DNA from: Sphaerisporangium krabiense
GTDB taxonomy: Bacteria > Actinomycetota > Actinomycetes > Streptosporangiales > Streptosporangiaceae
DNA: 64,000 nucleotides
NCBI RefSeq assembly: GCF_014200435.1
Contig: NZ_JACHBR010000001.1
Span: 2,356,001 to 2,420,000 of the forward strand
Reading direction: 5' to 3'
The position numbers and the translations under genes are program-made. Shown piece after piece: positions 41,288 through 49,254 of the stretch. The notes beneath the pieces were generated by a model that was given only the letters and a program-made list of their open reading frames with translations, did no database searches and was not told the origin of the DNA. Within the stretch, counting starts at the first letter, position 1. Every line of letters begins with the position of its first letter.

Positions 41288-42177
41288 GCGCCCCGCCGCC
41301 TCTGGGACCTGGCCGCCAGGTAGTCGGTGAAGCGGGCCATCGGGACGGTGAGCGCGATGAACAGCAGCGCGGCGGCCAGGTAGGGGGTGTAGTTGAAGGT
41401 GTCGGCCGCGTGGATCTGCGCCTGGCGCAGCGCCTCCAGCGGCCCGATCGTCGCGACCAGGGCGGTGTCCTTCTGCAGGGAGACGAAGTCGTTGAGCAGG
41501 GGCGGCACGACCCTGCGCACGGCCTGGGGCAGCACCACGAACCGCATGGACTGGGCGTGGGTCAGGCCCAGGGACCGGGCGGCGGCGCGCTGGCTCGGGT
41601 GCACCGAGTCGATGCCGGCCCGGAACACCTCGGCCACGTAGGCGCCGTACGACAGCGTCAGCGCGATGATGCCGAGAACGGCGAGGTCGGACGGCATGCC
41701 CCGCAGTTCGAGCGCGGGCAGGCCGAACCCGACCAGGTAGATGATCAGGATCGTCGGTATGCCGCGGAAGACGTCGGTGTAGAGCACGGCCAGGGCGCGC
41801 AGCGGGAAGAACAGCGGCGAGCGCACGGTGCGGACGAGGGCCACCAGCAGGCCCACGATGAGGATCAGCGGCTCGGCGATCAGGAAGATCTTGATGTTGA
41901 GCAGGAAGCCGGACAGCACGTCGGGGAAGGCGTCGGCGAACCGCTCGGCGTCGAAGAAGGTCTCCTTGACCCGTGGCCAGCCCGGCGAGGCGGTGACCAC
42001 CCAGATCACGAGCACGACGAAGACGACCGTGGAGACCGACGCGACCGAGCCGGACCGTACCTCGCGGCGCCGGCGCAGGCGCTCGCGTTCCCGCTGGCGC
42101 TCGCTCTTCACCCAGGCGCCGGGCACGCCGGCGGTGTCCGCCGCGAGCGGGCCCGGCGACTCGCCGGGGTGGCTCAC
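41284..42177 (-). CDS. Polar amino-acid ABC transporter permease
   Basis: The 297-aa protein has a charged N-terminus (SERQRERERLRRRREV), about five to six transmembrane segments and the inner-membrane permease motif GAYVAEVFRAGIDSVHPSQR then AAARSLGL. GTG at 42177 overlaps the lipoprotein stop. The N-terminal extension of about 50 residues is longer than usual for HisM/GlnP-type permeases. Confidence 0.93.
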   Translation of the reverse strand: MSHPGESPGPLAADTAGVPGAWVKSERQRERERLRRRREVRSGSVASVSTVVFVVLVIWVVTASPGWPRVKETFFDAERFADAFPDVLSGFLLNIKIFLIAEPLILIVGLLVALVRTVRSPLFFPLRALAVLYTDVFRGIPTILIIYLVGFGLPALELRGMPSDLAVLGIIALTLSYGAYVAEVFRAGIDSVHPSQRAAARSLGLTHAQSMRFVVLPQAVRRVVPPLLNDFVSLQKDTALVATIGPLEALRQAQIHAADTFNYTPYLAAALLFIALTVPMARFTDYLAARSQRRRGA

Positions 42178-43052
42178 TTCAGGTCCGGGGCCCCGGCCGC
42201 GGAGCCGAGCCACCGGGTCTCGATGCTCGCCAGCTCGCCGGTGGAGCGCAGCTCGCCGATCGCCGCGTTGACGCACGGCACCAGCGCGCTGCCCTTCTGG
42301 AAGACCAGGCCGAACTGCTCGGCGGCGCCCTGGTCGCTGCCGAACTGGCCGACGATCTTCGAGCCCTCGACCTGCGCCGCGGTGACGTAGAACGCGGTCG
42401 GCAGGTCCACCACCAGGACGTCGACCTGCTTGTTCTTCAGGGCGTTCACGGCGTCGATCTGCTCGTTGTAGACGTTCGGCTGGGCGGTCGGCTGGATGGC
42501 GCTCTTGACGGCCGTGAGGGACGTCGTGCCGACCTGGACGCCGATCTTGGCGTCCTTGAGGTCGGCCAGCGAGCCCGGGGTGGCGTACTTGGAGCCGTTC
42601 AGCGCGACCGCGGCCTGCTTGACCGTGTAGTAGCCGTCGCTGAAGTCGACGGCCTTGGCGCGCGCCGGGGTGATGGACACCTGGTTGACGTCGAAGTCGA
42701 ACTGCTTGGCGCCGGGGGCGAACGCGGAGTTGAAGGGGGCGACCGTCCAGGCGACCTCGGTCTTGGCGAAGCCGAGCTTGCCCGCCACCGCGTAGGCGAC
42801 GGCGCTCTCGAAGCCCTCGCCGGTGGACGGATCGTCGTCCTTGAACCAGGGCTCGTAGGCGGGCTTGTCGGTGCCGATGGTCAGCGTGCCGGGCTTGAGC
42901 AGCTTGAGCTGGTCCTTGGCGCAGGAGGCCGACGCCGAGGGCGCGGCCGAGGACGGCGAGCCGGACGCGGAGGTGGTGTCGTCGGCCGGAGCGCATGCCA
43001 CCACCACCATCGCGAGCGCGCCGAGCACCGGCAGCATCGAGGGACGGAGCAT
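42174..43052 (-). CDS. Amino-acid ABC transporter substrate-binding lipoprotein
   Basis: The 292-aa protein has a lipobox ending at C20 (MVVVAC) and a Ser/Ala-rich linker. A type 3 solute-binding fold follows: GTLTIGTDKPAYEPWFKDDD, FDFDVNQVSITPARAKAVDF, DLKDAKIGVQVGTTS, VDVLVVDLPTAFYV. The ligand is probably a polar or charged amino acid. It is the first gene of the importer operon. Confidence 0.94.
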   Translation of the reverse strand: MLRPSMLPVLGALAMVVVACAPADDTTSASGSPSSAAPSASASCAKDQLKLLKPGTLTIGTDKPAYEPWFKDDDPSTGEGFESAVAYAVAGKLGFAKTEVAWTVAPFNSAFAPGAKQFDFDVNQVSITPARAKAVDFSDGYYTVKQAAVALNGSKYATPGSLADLKDAKIGVQVGTTSLTAVKSAIQPTAQPNVYNEQIDAVNALKNKQVDVLVVDLPTAFYVTAAQVEGSKIVGQFGSDQGAAEQFGLVFQKGSALVPCVNAAIGELRSTGELASIETRWLGSAAGAPDLK

Positions 43053-43077
43053 TCACGCCTCCAGAGGGGGTCCTGAC

Positions 43078-43094
43078 GAGCGAATTCGTCGCTC
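43078..43094. promoter_or_regulatory. Inverted repeat upstream of the ABC importer
   Basis: GAGCGA and TCGCTC flank ATTCG, 26 bp before the lipoprotein start. It may be an operator or a 5'-leader hairpin. No regulator gene is adjacent. Confidence 0.35.
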
Positions 43095-43213
43095 AGGATA
43101 TCGGTGACCAAAGATTCGCCCATACCAGGCCATTGATGCTGAAACCATACTGTTCCTGCGCCCCACCCGGCACGGCGGGGGCGCCCCGCCCCGGAGGCCG
43201 CCCGGGAAAGCCG

Positions 43214-43244
43214 GAGGGCCCCTCTCCGGTGGAGAAGGGCCCTC
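43214..43244 (-). terminator. Terminator of the rpsF-ssb-rpsR-rplI operon
   Basis: GAGGGCCC pairs with GGGCCCTC, extended by TCTCC/GGAGA inside, 26 bp past the rplI stop. Confidence 0.72.
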
Positions 43245-43269
43245 ACGAGCGTCTGTGGTCGCACACCGC

Positions 43270-43716
43270 TCAGGCGGAGAGGACCTCGACGTCGATGTTC
43301 GCCGCGACCTCGGGGTGGAGCCGCACCGAGATCCGGTGCGAGCCCACGCTCTTGATCGGGCTGGTGATCTCGATACGGCGGCGGTCCAGCTCGGGGCCGC
43401 CGGCGGCCTTCACCGCGTCGGCGATGTCGGCGGTCGTGACGGAGCCGAACAGACGGCCGGACTCGCCGGAGCGGGTCTTCAGCGTCACCCGGAGAGAGCC
43501 GAGGCGCCCGGCGACCTGCTTGGCGGTGTCCAGGTCGCGGATGTCGCGGGCGTCACGCGCCTTCTTGATCGACTGGACCTGCTTCTCGCCGCCGCGGGTC
43601 CAGCGCAGGGCGAAACCGCGGGGAATGAGGTAGTTGCGGCCGTAGCCGTCCTTGACCTCGACGATGTCGCCGGGGGCGCCGAGGCCCGAGACCTCGGTGG
43701 TGAGAATGAGCTTCAT
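43270..43716 (-). CDS. rplI: 50S ribosomal protein L9
   Basis: The 148-aa protein opens [20 protein letters not shown] then [16 protein letters not shown], the L9 signature, with the long connecting helix and C-terminal 23S-binding domain. ATG 43716 has a GGAGAC ribosome site. It lies 17 bp after rpsR. Confidence 0.97.
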   Translation of the reverse strand: MKLILTTEVSGLGAPGDIVEVKDGYGRNYLIPRGFALRWTRGGEKQVQSIKKARDARDIRDLDTAKQVAGRLGSLRVTLKTRSGESGRLFGSVTTADIADAVKAAGGPELDRRRIEITSPIKSVGSHRISVRLHPEVAANIDVEVLSA

Positions 43717-43733
43717 GTCTCCCAAGCCTCCTG

Positions 43734-43970
43734 TCAGCGCGCGGTGCTCGTGTACGGCAGCAGGGCCATCTCACGAGCGTTCTTGATCGCGGTCGCCACG
43801 TCGCGCTGGTGCTGGGTGCAGTTGCCCGTCACCCGGCGGGCACGGATCTTGCCGCGGTCGGAGATGAACTTCCGCAGCAGCGCCGTGTCCTTGTAGTCGA
43901 CGTAGGAGATCTTGTCATGGCAGAACAGGCAAACCTTCTTCTTCGGCTTGCGCAGTGCCGGCTTCGCCAT
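43734..43970 (-). CDS. rpsR: 30S ribosomal protein S18
   Basis: The 78-aa protein reads [20 protein letters not shown], then [20 protein letters not shown]. Cys14, Cys17, Cys51 and His54 form a pattern consistent with the zinc-binding form of S18. Actinomycetes can carry a second zinc-free copy elsewhere. It binds S6, encoded upstream in the same operon. Confidence 0.97.
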   Translation of the reverse strand: MAKPALRKPKKKVCLFCHDKISYVDYKDTALLRKFISDRGKIRARRVTGNCTQHQRDVATAIKNAREMALLPYTSTAR

Positions 43971-44041
43971 CGTGGTGCTCCTCCTAGGAGAGCCCCGCGT
44001 GATGCGGGAATGGTCGATCGGTTACTGGATCAATGGTTCGG

Positions 44042-44605
44042 TCAGAAGGGCGGTTCGTCGCTGAGGTCGCCACCGCCGGAGCCGCCGTAGCCGCCCTGGT
44101 TGTAGCCACCGCCACCGCCGCCGCCGTAGTTGCCACCGCCGCCGCCACCGCCGTAGTTGCCACCGCCGGGCGGCGCCGGAGAGGCCGAGGCCCACGGGTC
44201 GTCACCGCCGCCGAAGCCGCCGCCGCCCCCGCCGCCCTGCCGCGCGGTCTTGTTGACCTTGCACGTGGCGTTGCGCAGGGACGGGCCGACCTCGTCGACC
44301 TCGACCTCGTAGACGGTGCGCTTCTCGCCTTCCTTGGTCTCGTAGGACCGCTGGCGCAGCCGCCCCTGGACGATGACCCGCATGCCGCGCTGGAGGCTCT
44401 CGGCGACGTTCTCCGCCGCCTGACGCCAGACGTTGCAGGTCAGGAAGAGGCTCTCGCCGTCCTTCCACTCGTTGGACTGGCGGTCCAGGAACCGCGGAGT
44501 GGACGCGATGCGGAACCGGGCCACGGCCTGCCCCGAAGGGGTGAAACGCAGCTCGGGGTCGTCGACAAGGTTGCCGACGATGGTGATCGTTGTGTCGCCT
44601 GCCAT
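44042..44605 (-). CDS. ssb: Single-stranded DNA-binding protein
   Basis: The 187-aa protein has an OB-fold over about residues 1-110 ([40 protein letters not shown]). A Gly/Asn/Tyr-rich linker follows, then the acidic tip DLSDEPPF that recruits partner proteins. It is the essential SSB of the replication fork, placed between rpsF and rpsR as usual. Confidence 0.97.
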   Translation of the reverse strand: MAGDTTITIVGNLVDDPELRFTPSGQAVARFRIASTPRFLDRQSNEWKDGESLFLTCNVWRQAAENVAESLQRGMRVIVQGRLRQRSYETKEGEKRTVYEVEVDEVGPSLRNATCKVNKTARQGGGGGGGFGGGDDPWASASPAPPGGGNYGGGGGGGNYGGGGGGGYNQGGYGGSGGGDLSDEPPF

Positions 44606-44663
44606 GGTCGCTCTCGCCTTCCCGCGTTGAATCCGCGCAGCCTGTTGGGCCTCAGAGTACGGC

Positions 44664-44685
44664 CCCGGCCCGACAAAAAGCCGGG
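44664..44685 (-). terminator. Weak hairpin between rpsF and ssb
   Basis: CCCGGC pairs with GCCGGG around a 10-base A-rich loop (T-rich in the transcript). It could attenuate or stabilise the operon mRNA between S6 and SSB. Support is limited. Confidence 0.35.
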
Positions 44686-44704
44686 CTTCGGCGTGACCTG
44701 AGAC

Positions 44705-44995
44705 TCAGTGGACGTCCGGGCGCAGCACCTTGGTGCGCAGGATGCCTTCGTTCAGGTTGAGCTGGCGGTCCAGCTCCTTCACCGTGGCCGGCTCGGCCGT
44801 GAGGTCGATGACGGCGTAGATGCCTTCGCCCTTCTTGGCGATGTCATAGGACAGCCTGCGACGGCCCCAGACGTCGACCTTCTCCACCGTGCCGCCGTCG
44901 TTGCGGATGACACCGAGGAACTGGTCGAGCGAAGGGCTGACCGTGCGCTCATCGAGGGACGGGTCGAGGATGACCATCACTTCGTATCGACGCAT
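44705..44995 (-). CDS. rpsF: 30S ribosomal protein S6
   Basis: The 96-aa protein starts [20 protein letters not shown] and contains [20 protein letters not shown] then Y, the S6 signature. It is the first gene of the rpsF-ssb-rpsR-rplI operon. The leader lies in 44996-45228, where I see GC-rich hairpins but no assigned element. Confidence 0.97.
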   Translation of the reverse strand: MRRYEVMVILDPSLDERTVSPSLDQFLGVIRNDGGTVEKVDVWGRRRLSYDIAKKGEGIYAVIDLTAEPATVKELDRQLNLNEGILRTKVLRPDVH

Positions 44996-45228
44996 GCGGA
45001 CTTCCTACCTCCTCTGGACTCTTGCGGTCACGACACCGTGCCGTGACAGGAGGACGCCGACGCCTTCGCCCCCGCTTCCGGAAGGGGAGCGGCCACGCGG
45101 GATGAGGACACGCGTAGCAAGCGCAGCTCAAGGAGTCTACCAGGGCCACAGACCGTGCCCACGCGATTGTCGGCGGGCCGTAAGGGGAACGTCACAAAAA
45201 GAAGCGGGAGGGGAGAGAGGTGGCCGCC

Positions 45229-45537
45229 ATGTCACAACCCTCGGGCCCGGTCAAGGGCCGGCACCGCCTCACACTCAACACCGACGGCAAGAGGCATCCG
45301 CTGCAGAACGTCATGACGGCGGCGACGCTGAGCCTCGGCGTGCTGGCCCTGGTCACGGGGTTCATCGTGGACGCGCACATGGTCGCCTCATGGGCGGGCG
45401 CGCTGGGCTTCCTCGGCGGCCTGTACGCGCAGTACATCTCGGCGACGACGGCGGAGCGCTCGCTCAACATCGTCGGCATCGTGGGATCCTTCGTCGGCGC
45501 CGCGCTCGGCATCTACCACCACGGGTTCCTTCCCTGA
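45229..45537 (+). CDS. Small conserved actinobacterial membrane protein
   Basis: The 102-aa protein has a basic N-terminus (KGRHRLTLNTDGKRHPLQNV) and three hydrophobic segments: AATLSLGVLALVTGFIVDAH, VASWAGALGFLGGLYAQYIS and NIVGIVGSFVGAALGIYHHG. Orthologues near rpsF are common in actinomycetes, with no known function. ATG 45229 has a purine-rich ribosome site. It diverges from rpsF. Confidence 0.78.
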   Translation: MSQPSGPVKGRHRLTLNTDGKRHPLQNVMTAATLSLGVLALVTGFIVDAHMVASWAGALGFLGGLYAQYISATTAERSLNIVGIVGSFVGAALGIYHHGFLP

Positions 45538-45598
45538 GCCGCGCGCGCCGGAGGCGGCGGGGCGCCCCCGATGCGCCCGCGCCGGTGCGGTCAAGCGG

Positions 45599-45787
45599 CT
45601 ATGACAAGCCTCCGATGTGGAGGTCGACGCCGAGCAGGACCAGGAACCACAGCAACACCGCGAGCAGCGCCTGGGCGACCTTCTTGAGCAGGCTGGGTGT
45701 GATGTAGTCGTGGACCCAGGCGACGTAGACGCCGATGATGAGGTAGATCAGACCTAAGAGGCTGATTCCGCGGCGGTGGTAGGCCAC
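45599..45787 (-). CDS. Very small membrane protein (62 aa)
   Basis: The product [20 protein letters not shown] then [20 protein letters not shown] and [18 protein letters not shown] has two transmembrane segments. Short proteins of this type are conserved in actinomycetes. The function is unknown. The ATG has a GGAGAC ribosome site. Confidence 0.7.
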   Translation of the reverse strand: MAYHRRGISLLGLIYLIIGVYVAWVHDYITPSLLKKVAQALLAVLLWFLVLLGVDLHIGGLS

Positions 45788-45886
45788 AGTCGTCTCCTAT
45801 ATGTCGTGGTACGCGGGTCTGTGGGCGTACCAACCCGGTGCCCCCACTGCCCCTGGTCAGGTCGTCGAAACGGCTACGCTCGACCC

Positions 45887-46642
45887 ATGGTGCGCATCGG
45901 AGCTCACGTCGACAGGGACGACCCACTGGCCCACGCCGCGGCGCGTGACGCGCAGGTCGTGCAGTTCTTCCTCGGTGATCCGCAGGGCTGGAAGGGGCCG
46001 GAGATCCCCGAGTCCGCGGCCGCGCTCAAGACCTCCGACATCGACGTCTACGTCCACGCGCCGTACGTCATCAACGTCGCGACGGCGAACAACCGCATCC
46101 GCATCCCGAGCCGCAAGCTGCTGGCGGGCCAGCTGGAGGCGGCGGCCTCGATCGGCGCCAAGGGCCTGATCGTGCACGGCGGCCACGTCAACAAGGACGA
46201 CGACCCCCAGATCGGCTTCGACAACTGGCGCAAGGTGTTCGAGCGCCTGGAGACCCCCATCCCGGTCCTCATCGAGAACACCGCGGGCGGCGGCAACGCG
46301 ATGGCCCGCAGGCTGGAGCGCGTGGCCCGGCTGTGGGACGCGCTGGACGGCTTCGACGTCGGGTTCTGCCTGGACACCTGCCACGCGCACGCGGGCGGCG
46401 AAGACCTCGCCGACGTGGTCGACCGGGTGAAGGCGATCACCGGCCGCATCGACCTGGTGCACTGCAACGACTCGCGCGACGCCTTCGACTCCGGGGCGGA
46501 CCGCCATGCCAACCTCGGCAAGGGGCAGATCGACCCGGAGCTGATCCTGACGGTGTGCCGGGCCGCGGGCGCGCCCGTGGTCGTGGAGACGCCCTCCGAC
46601 GGGCAGGCGGCCGACATCGCGTTCCTGCGTGAGCGGCTTTGA
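45887..46642 (+). CDS. Endonuclease IV-type TIM-barrel protein
   Basis: The 251-aa protein has AP-endonuclease-2 family elements: [94 protein letters not shown] then LGKGQI, VVVETPS. These supply the His/Glu/Asp metal ligands of endonuclease IV. It probably repairs abasic sites. It is somewhat shorter than E. coli Nfo. ATG 45887. Confidence 0.87.
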   Translation: MVRIGAHVDRDDPLAHAAARDAQVVQFFLGDPQGWKGPEIPESAAALKTSDIDVYVHAPYVINVATANNRIRIPSRKLLAGQLEAAASIGAKGLIVHGGHVNKDDDPQIGFDNWRKVFERLETPIPVLIENTAGGGNAMARRLERVARLWDALDGFDVGFCLDTCHAHAGGEDLADVVDRVKAITGRIDLVHCNDSRDAFDSGADRHANLGKGQIDPELILTVCRAAGAPVVVETPSDGQAADIAFLRERL

Positions 46643-46660
46643 TCCACAGCCTGTGGATAA
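46640..46660. promoter_or_regulatory. Two facing DnaA-like boxes
   Basis: TGATCCACA (46640-46648) and TGTGGATAA (46652-46660) face each other across three bases. The second is the exact complement of the consensus DnaA box and the first has one mismatch. They overlap the stop codon of the endonuclease IV-type gene. Confidence 0.5.
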
Positions 46661-46702
46661 ATCCCCTGGATTACTCCGGCGGGAAAGTGGGTACGGGCGG
46701 CG

Positions 46703-47830
46703 TCAGCCCGCCCATGCCCCCTCGATGAACGTCATCGTGTTGAGCACCATCAACGGCCCGGCCACCAGGCCGTACACCACGAGCACCATCGGCCGCCGCA
46801 CCGAGACCTGCCCGATCATCACCCACAGCGGCCACCAGAGCAGGGCGGCCCGCGGGATCGACAGGTAGTACGCCGAGAACATCAGCGCGCCGAGCTGGAG
46901 CCCCACGTAGACGAACTCGCTCCAGCGGCGCGCGGCCAGCAGCCAGACCGCCACGGCGACCCCGGCCACCGCGCCGGCGAGCTCCATGCGGAACGCCCAG
47001 GCGAACTGGCCGTCGCCGCTCGCCATCTGCAAGGTCGTCCAGAACGACCGCCACGGCCAGACCATCTCGCGTCCCCAACCCGCCTGCTGGGCGTGCTGCC
47101 AGGCCAGCCAGTCGCCCGTGCGCGTGTACTGGTAGATCGAGTAGAGGACCAGCGGGACGAAGGGGGCCAGCAGCCAGGGGGCGGCGCGCGCCCTGCCGCG
47201 CCGCATGACGAACTCCACGATCAGGGCGAGCGCGAGGAACAGCCCGGTGATGCGCACACAGGACGCCCCCGCGGCGAGCAGCGCGGCGGCCGTCCAGTTC
47301 TGGCGCCGGGCGCAGAGCCAGGCCGGGATCGCGAAGGCCAGGAACAGCGACTCGGTGTACCCCGCGAACAGGAACACCGCCGTGGGGCACAGCAGCAGCG
47401 CCAGCACGGCCCGCCGTCCCGCGCCCTCCGGCCGCTCGAGGTCGGCGAGCCGGGCGAGCGCCACCACGGCGACCAGCCCGGCGGCGAGCGAGATCAGCAG
47501 TCCGGCCAGCGACCAGTTGGGCACGATCACGTGGACGGCGCGCAGCGCGAGCGGCATCCCGGGGAAGAAGGCGGGCAGCCCGAGATCGGGGTCGGCGCCG
47601 GGATCGCCGTCATAGCCGTACTTCGCGATGTCCACCAGCAGCTTGGCGTCCCAGCGCTGCCAGCGGTCCAGGAAGGGCGCCTCGTCCGCGGCGAGCGTCC
47701 CGGCCCCGACCGCGGCCGCCATGACGATCCCCAAGCGGGAGCCGAACCACAGCACGGCGACGTCGGCCGCGGACGATCGCGGCCGTATCCCCTCGACCCC
47801 CGCGACGGTCTCCTGGCCGATCGTCTGCAC
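46703..47830 (-). CDS. PIG-V-like mannosyltransferase family membrane protein
   Basis: The 375-aa protein has about 9-10 hydrophobic segments and the early loop motif FLDRWQRWDAKLLVDIAKYG with an Asp typical of GT-C enzymes. It also has FFPGMPLALRAVHVI, then ESLFLAFAIPAWLCARRQ and PRAALLWWPLWVMIG. It most likely transfers mannose from a polyprenyl-phosphate donor to a cell-surface glycolipid or protein. It lies 69 bp after the GT87-type gene. Confidence 0.83.
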   Translation of the reverse strand: MQTIGQETVAGVEGIRPRSSAADVAVLWFGSRLGIVMAAAVGAGTLAADEAPFLDRWQRWDAKLLVDIAKYGYDGDPGADPDLGLPAFFPGMPLALRAVHVIVPNWSLAGLLISLAAGLVAVVALARLADLERPEGAGRRAVLALLLCPTAVFLFAGYTESLFLAFAIPAWLCARRQNWTAAALLAAGASCVRITGLFLALALIVEFVMRRGRARAAPWLLAPFVPLVLYSIYQYTRTGDWLAWQHAQQAGWGREMVWPWRSFWTTLQMASGDGQFAWAFRMELAGAVAGVAVAVWLLAARRWSEFVYVGLQLGALMFSAYYLSIPRAALLWWPLWVMIGQVSVRRPMVLVVYGLVAGPLMVLNTMTFIEGAWAG

Positions 47831-47899
47831 ACAGAGGAGAATAGAGGGTCATCTGCGGCATTCGTCTGAAATGCACCCCGTGTCGGGCACCGCGCCCGA

Positions 47900-49240
47900 T
47901 CACGCCGAGTCGGGCGCGGGCTGCGGCGCCGCGGGGGCGCGCAGGACGAACCGGTCCGGCGCCCCGTCGAAGACGCCGCCCGTGGGATCGTCCGCCCCGC
48001 CCTGCCTGATCACGTCGTGCTCGGGGCGCAGGATGTCCCGCACCACGAACGCCGCCATGATCGCGATCGTCACCACCCGGCCCCAGATCGCCGTGTAATA
48101 GGTGACGTCGCCGATGCCGAACGCCTCGTTGCCCGGCTGCTGGGCGACCAGATACAGCCAGATCGCGAAGAAGTACCAGCACTCGGCCACCTGCCACAAC
48201 GCCAGCGGCTTCCAGTTCGGCCGGGCCAGCACCGCGAACGGCACCAGCCACAGGACGTACTGCGGCGACCACACCTTGTTCGTCACCATGAACGCCGCCA
48301 GCACCAGGAAGGCGAGCTGCATGAGCCTCGGCCTGGTCGGCGCGGCCAGCGCCAGCACGGCGACGCCCAGGCAGAGCACCGCGAACGAGGCGATGCCCAG
48401 CATGTCCAGCCTCTCGCCGTCCCCCAGGAACGGCACCTGCTCGCGCTGGAAGAAGAACCAGACCGACCCCCAGTCGGCGCCCCGCTCGCTGCTGAAGACG
48501 TAGAACCGCTTCCAGCCCTCGAACGCCAGCAGCATGAACGGCAGGTTGACGACCACCCAGGTGACGACGGCGCCGCCGGCCGCCCACAGGAACGCGTTGA
48601 GCTTGCGGGTGCGCAGCGCGAGCAGCAGCAACGGGCCGAAGAACACCAAGGGGTAGAACTTGGTGGCGACGGCGAGCCCGAGCAGCACGCCGGTCAGCAC
48701 GTGCCTGCCCCGCGCCCAGGCGAGGAAGGCGCCCAGGCTGAGGGCCCCGCACAGCAGGTCCCAGTTGATGAACGCGGTGAGGATCAGCGCGGGCGCGAGC
48801 GCATACCAGACGGCGTCCCACGGCCTGCGCTGCGCCCCGGCGAGGTAGACCATGATCACGACGCCGGCGACCAGCGACGCGGCCATGACCAGCGCGGTGA
48901 TGTCGAAGAACCACACGCCGGGCTCGTTCAGCCCCCAGACGAGCTTCTGGATCACCCACATGATGCCGCCGATGCCGACGGGGTACTCGACGGGGTGGCC
49001 GAAGTACGGGGCCAGCCCCTGGTCGAGCTTCTCGTTCCACCACAAGGGATAGATGTCGGTGTAGCAGAACCTCAGGAACTGCTGCGTCCCGTCGTTCCAC
49101 GCGCCGCCGAACCGGCACGGAGCCTTCCACGCGTAGGCGAGTACGGCGCCGAGCGCCGCGAGCAGGCCCACGGGCACCAGCGGCAGCAGCGCCCGCGTCG
49201 CGGACGCGGCGGAGTCGGAGGCATGGGTCGTTCGGCTCAT
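47900..49240 (-). CDS. GT87-family glycosyltransferase (DUF2029)
   Basis: The 446-aa protein has 10 or more hydrophobic segments. Family motifs include YPVGIGGIMWVIQKL, NWDLLCGALSLGAFLAWARG, GVLLGLAVATKFYPLVFFGP then LLLLAL, and NKVWSPQYVLWLVPFAVLAR. These are polyprenyl-phosphate mannosyltransferases of lipomannan-like pathways, by homology only. The stop of the PBP gene lies 14 bp before the ATG at 49240, so they are co-transcribed. Confidence 0.88.
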   Translation of the reverse strand: MSRTTHASDSAASATRALLPLVPVGLLAALGAVLAYAWKAPCRFGGAWNDGTQQFLRFCYTDIYPLWWNEKLDQGLAPYFGHPVEYPVGIGGIMWVIQKLVWGLNEPGVWFFDITALVMAASLVAGVVIMVYLAGAQRRPWDAVWYALAPALILTAFINWDLLCGALSLGAFLAWARGRHVLTGVLLGLAVATKFYPLVFFGPLLLLALRTRKLNAFLWAAGGAVVTWVVVNLPFMLLAFEGWKRFYVFSSERGADWGSVWFFFQREQVPFLGDGERLDMLGIASFAVLCLGVAVLALAAPTRPRLMQLAFLVLAAFMVTNKVWSPQYVLWLVPFAVLARPNWKPLALWQVAECWYFFAIWLYLVAQQPGNEAFGIGDVTYYTAIWGRVVTIAIMAAFVVRDILRPEHDVIRQGGADDPTGGVFDGAPDRFVLRAPAAPQPAPDSA

Positions 49241-49254
49241 GGCGTCGTTCCTCG

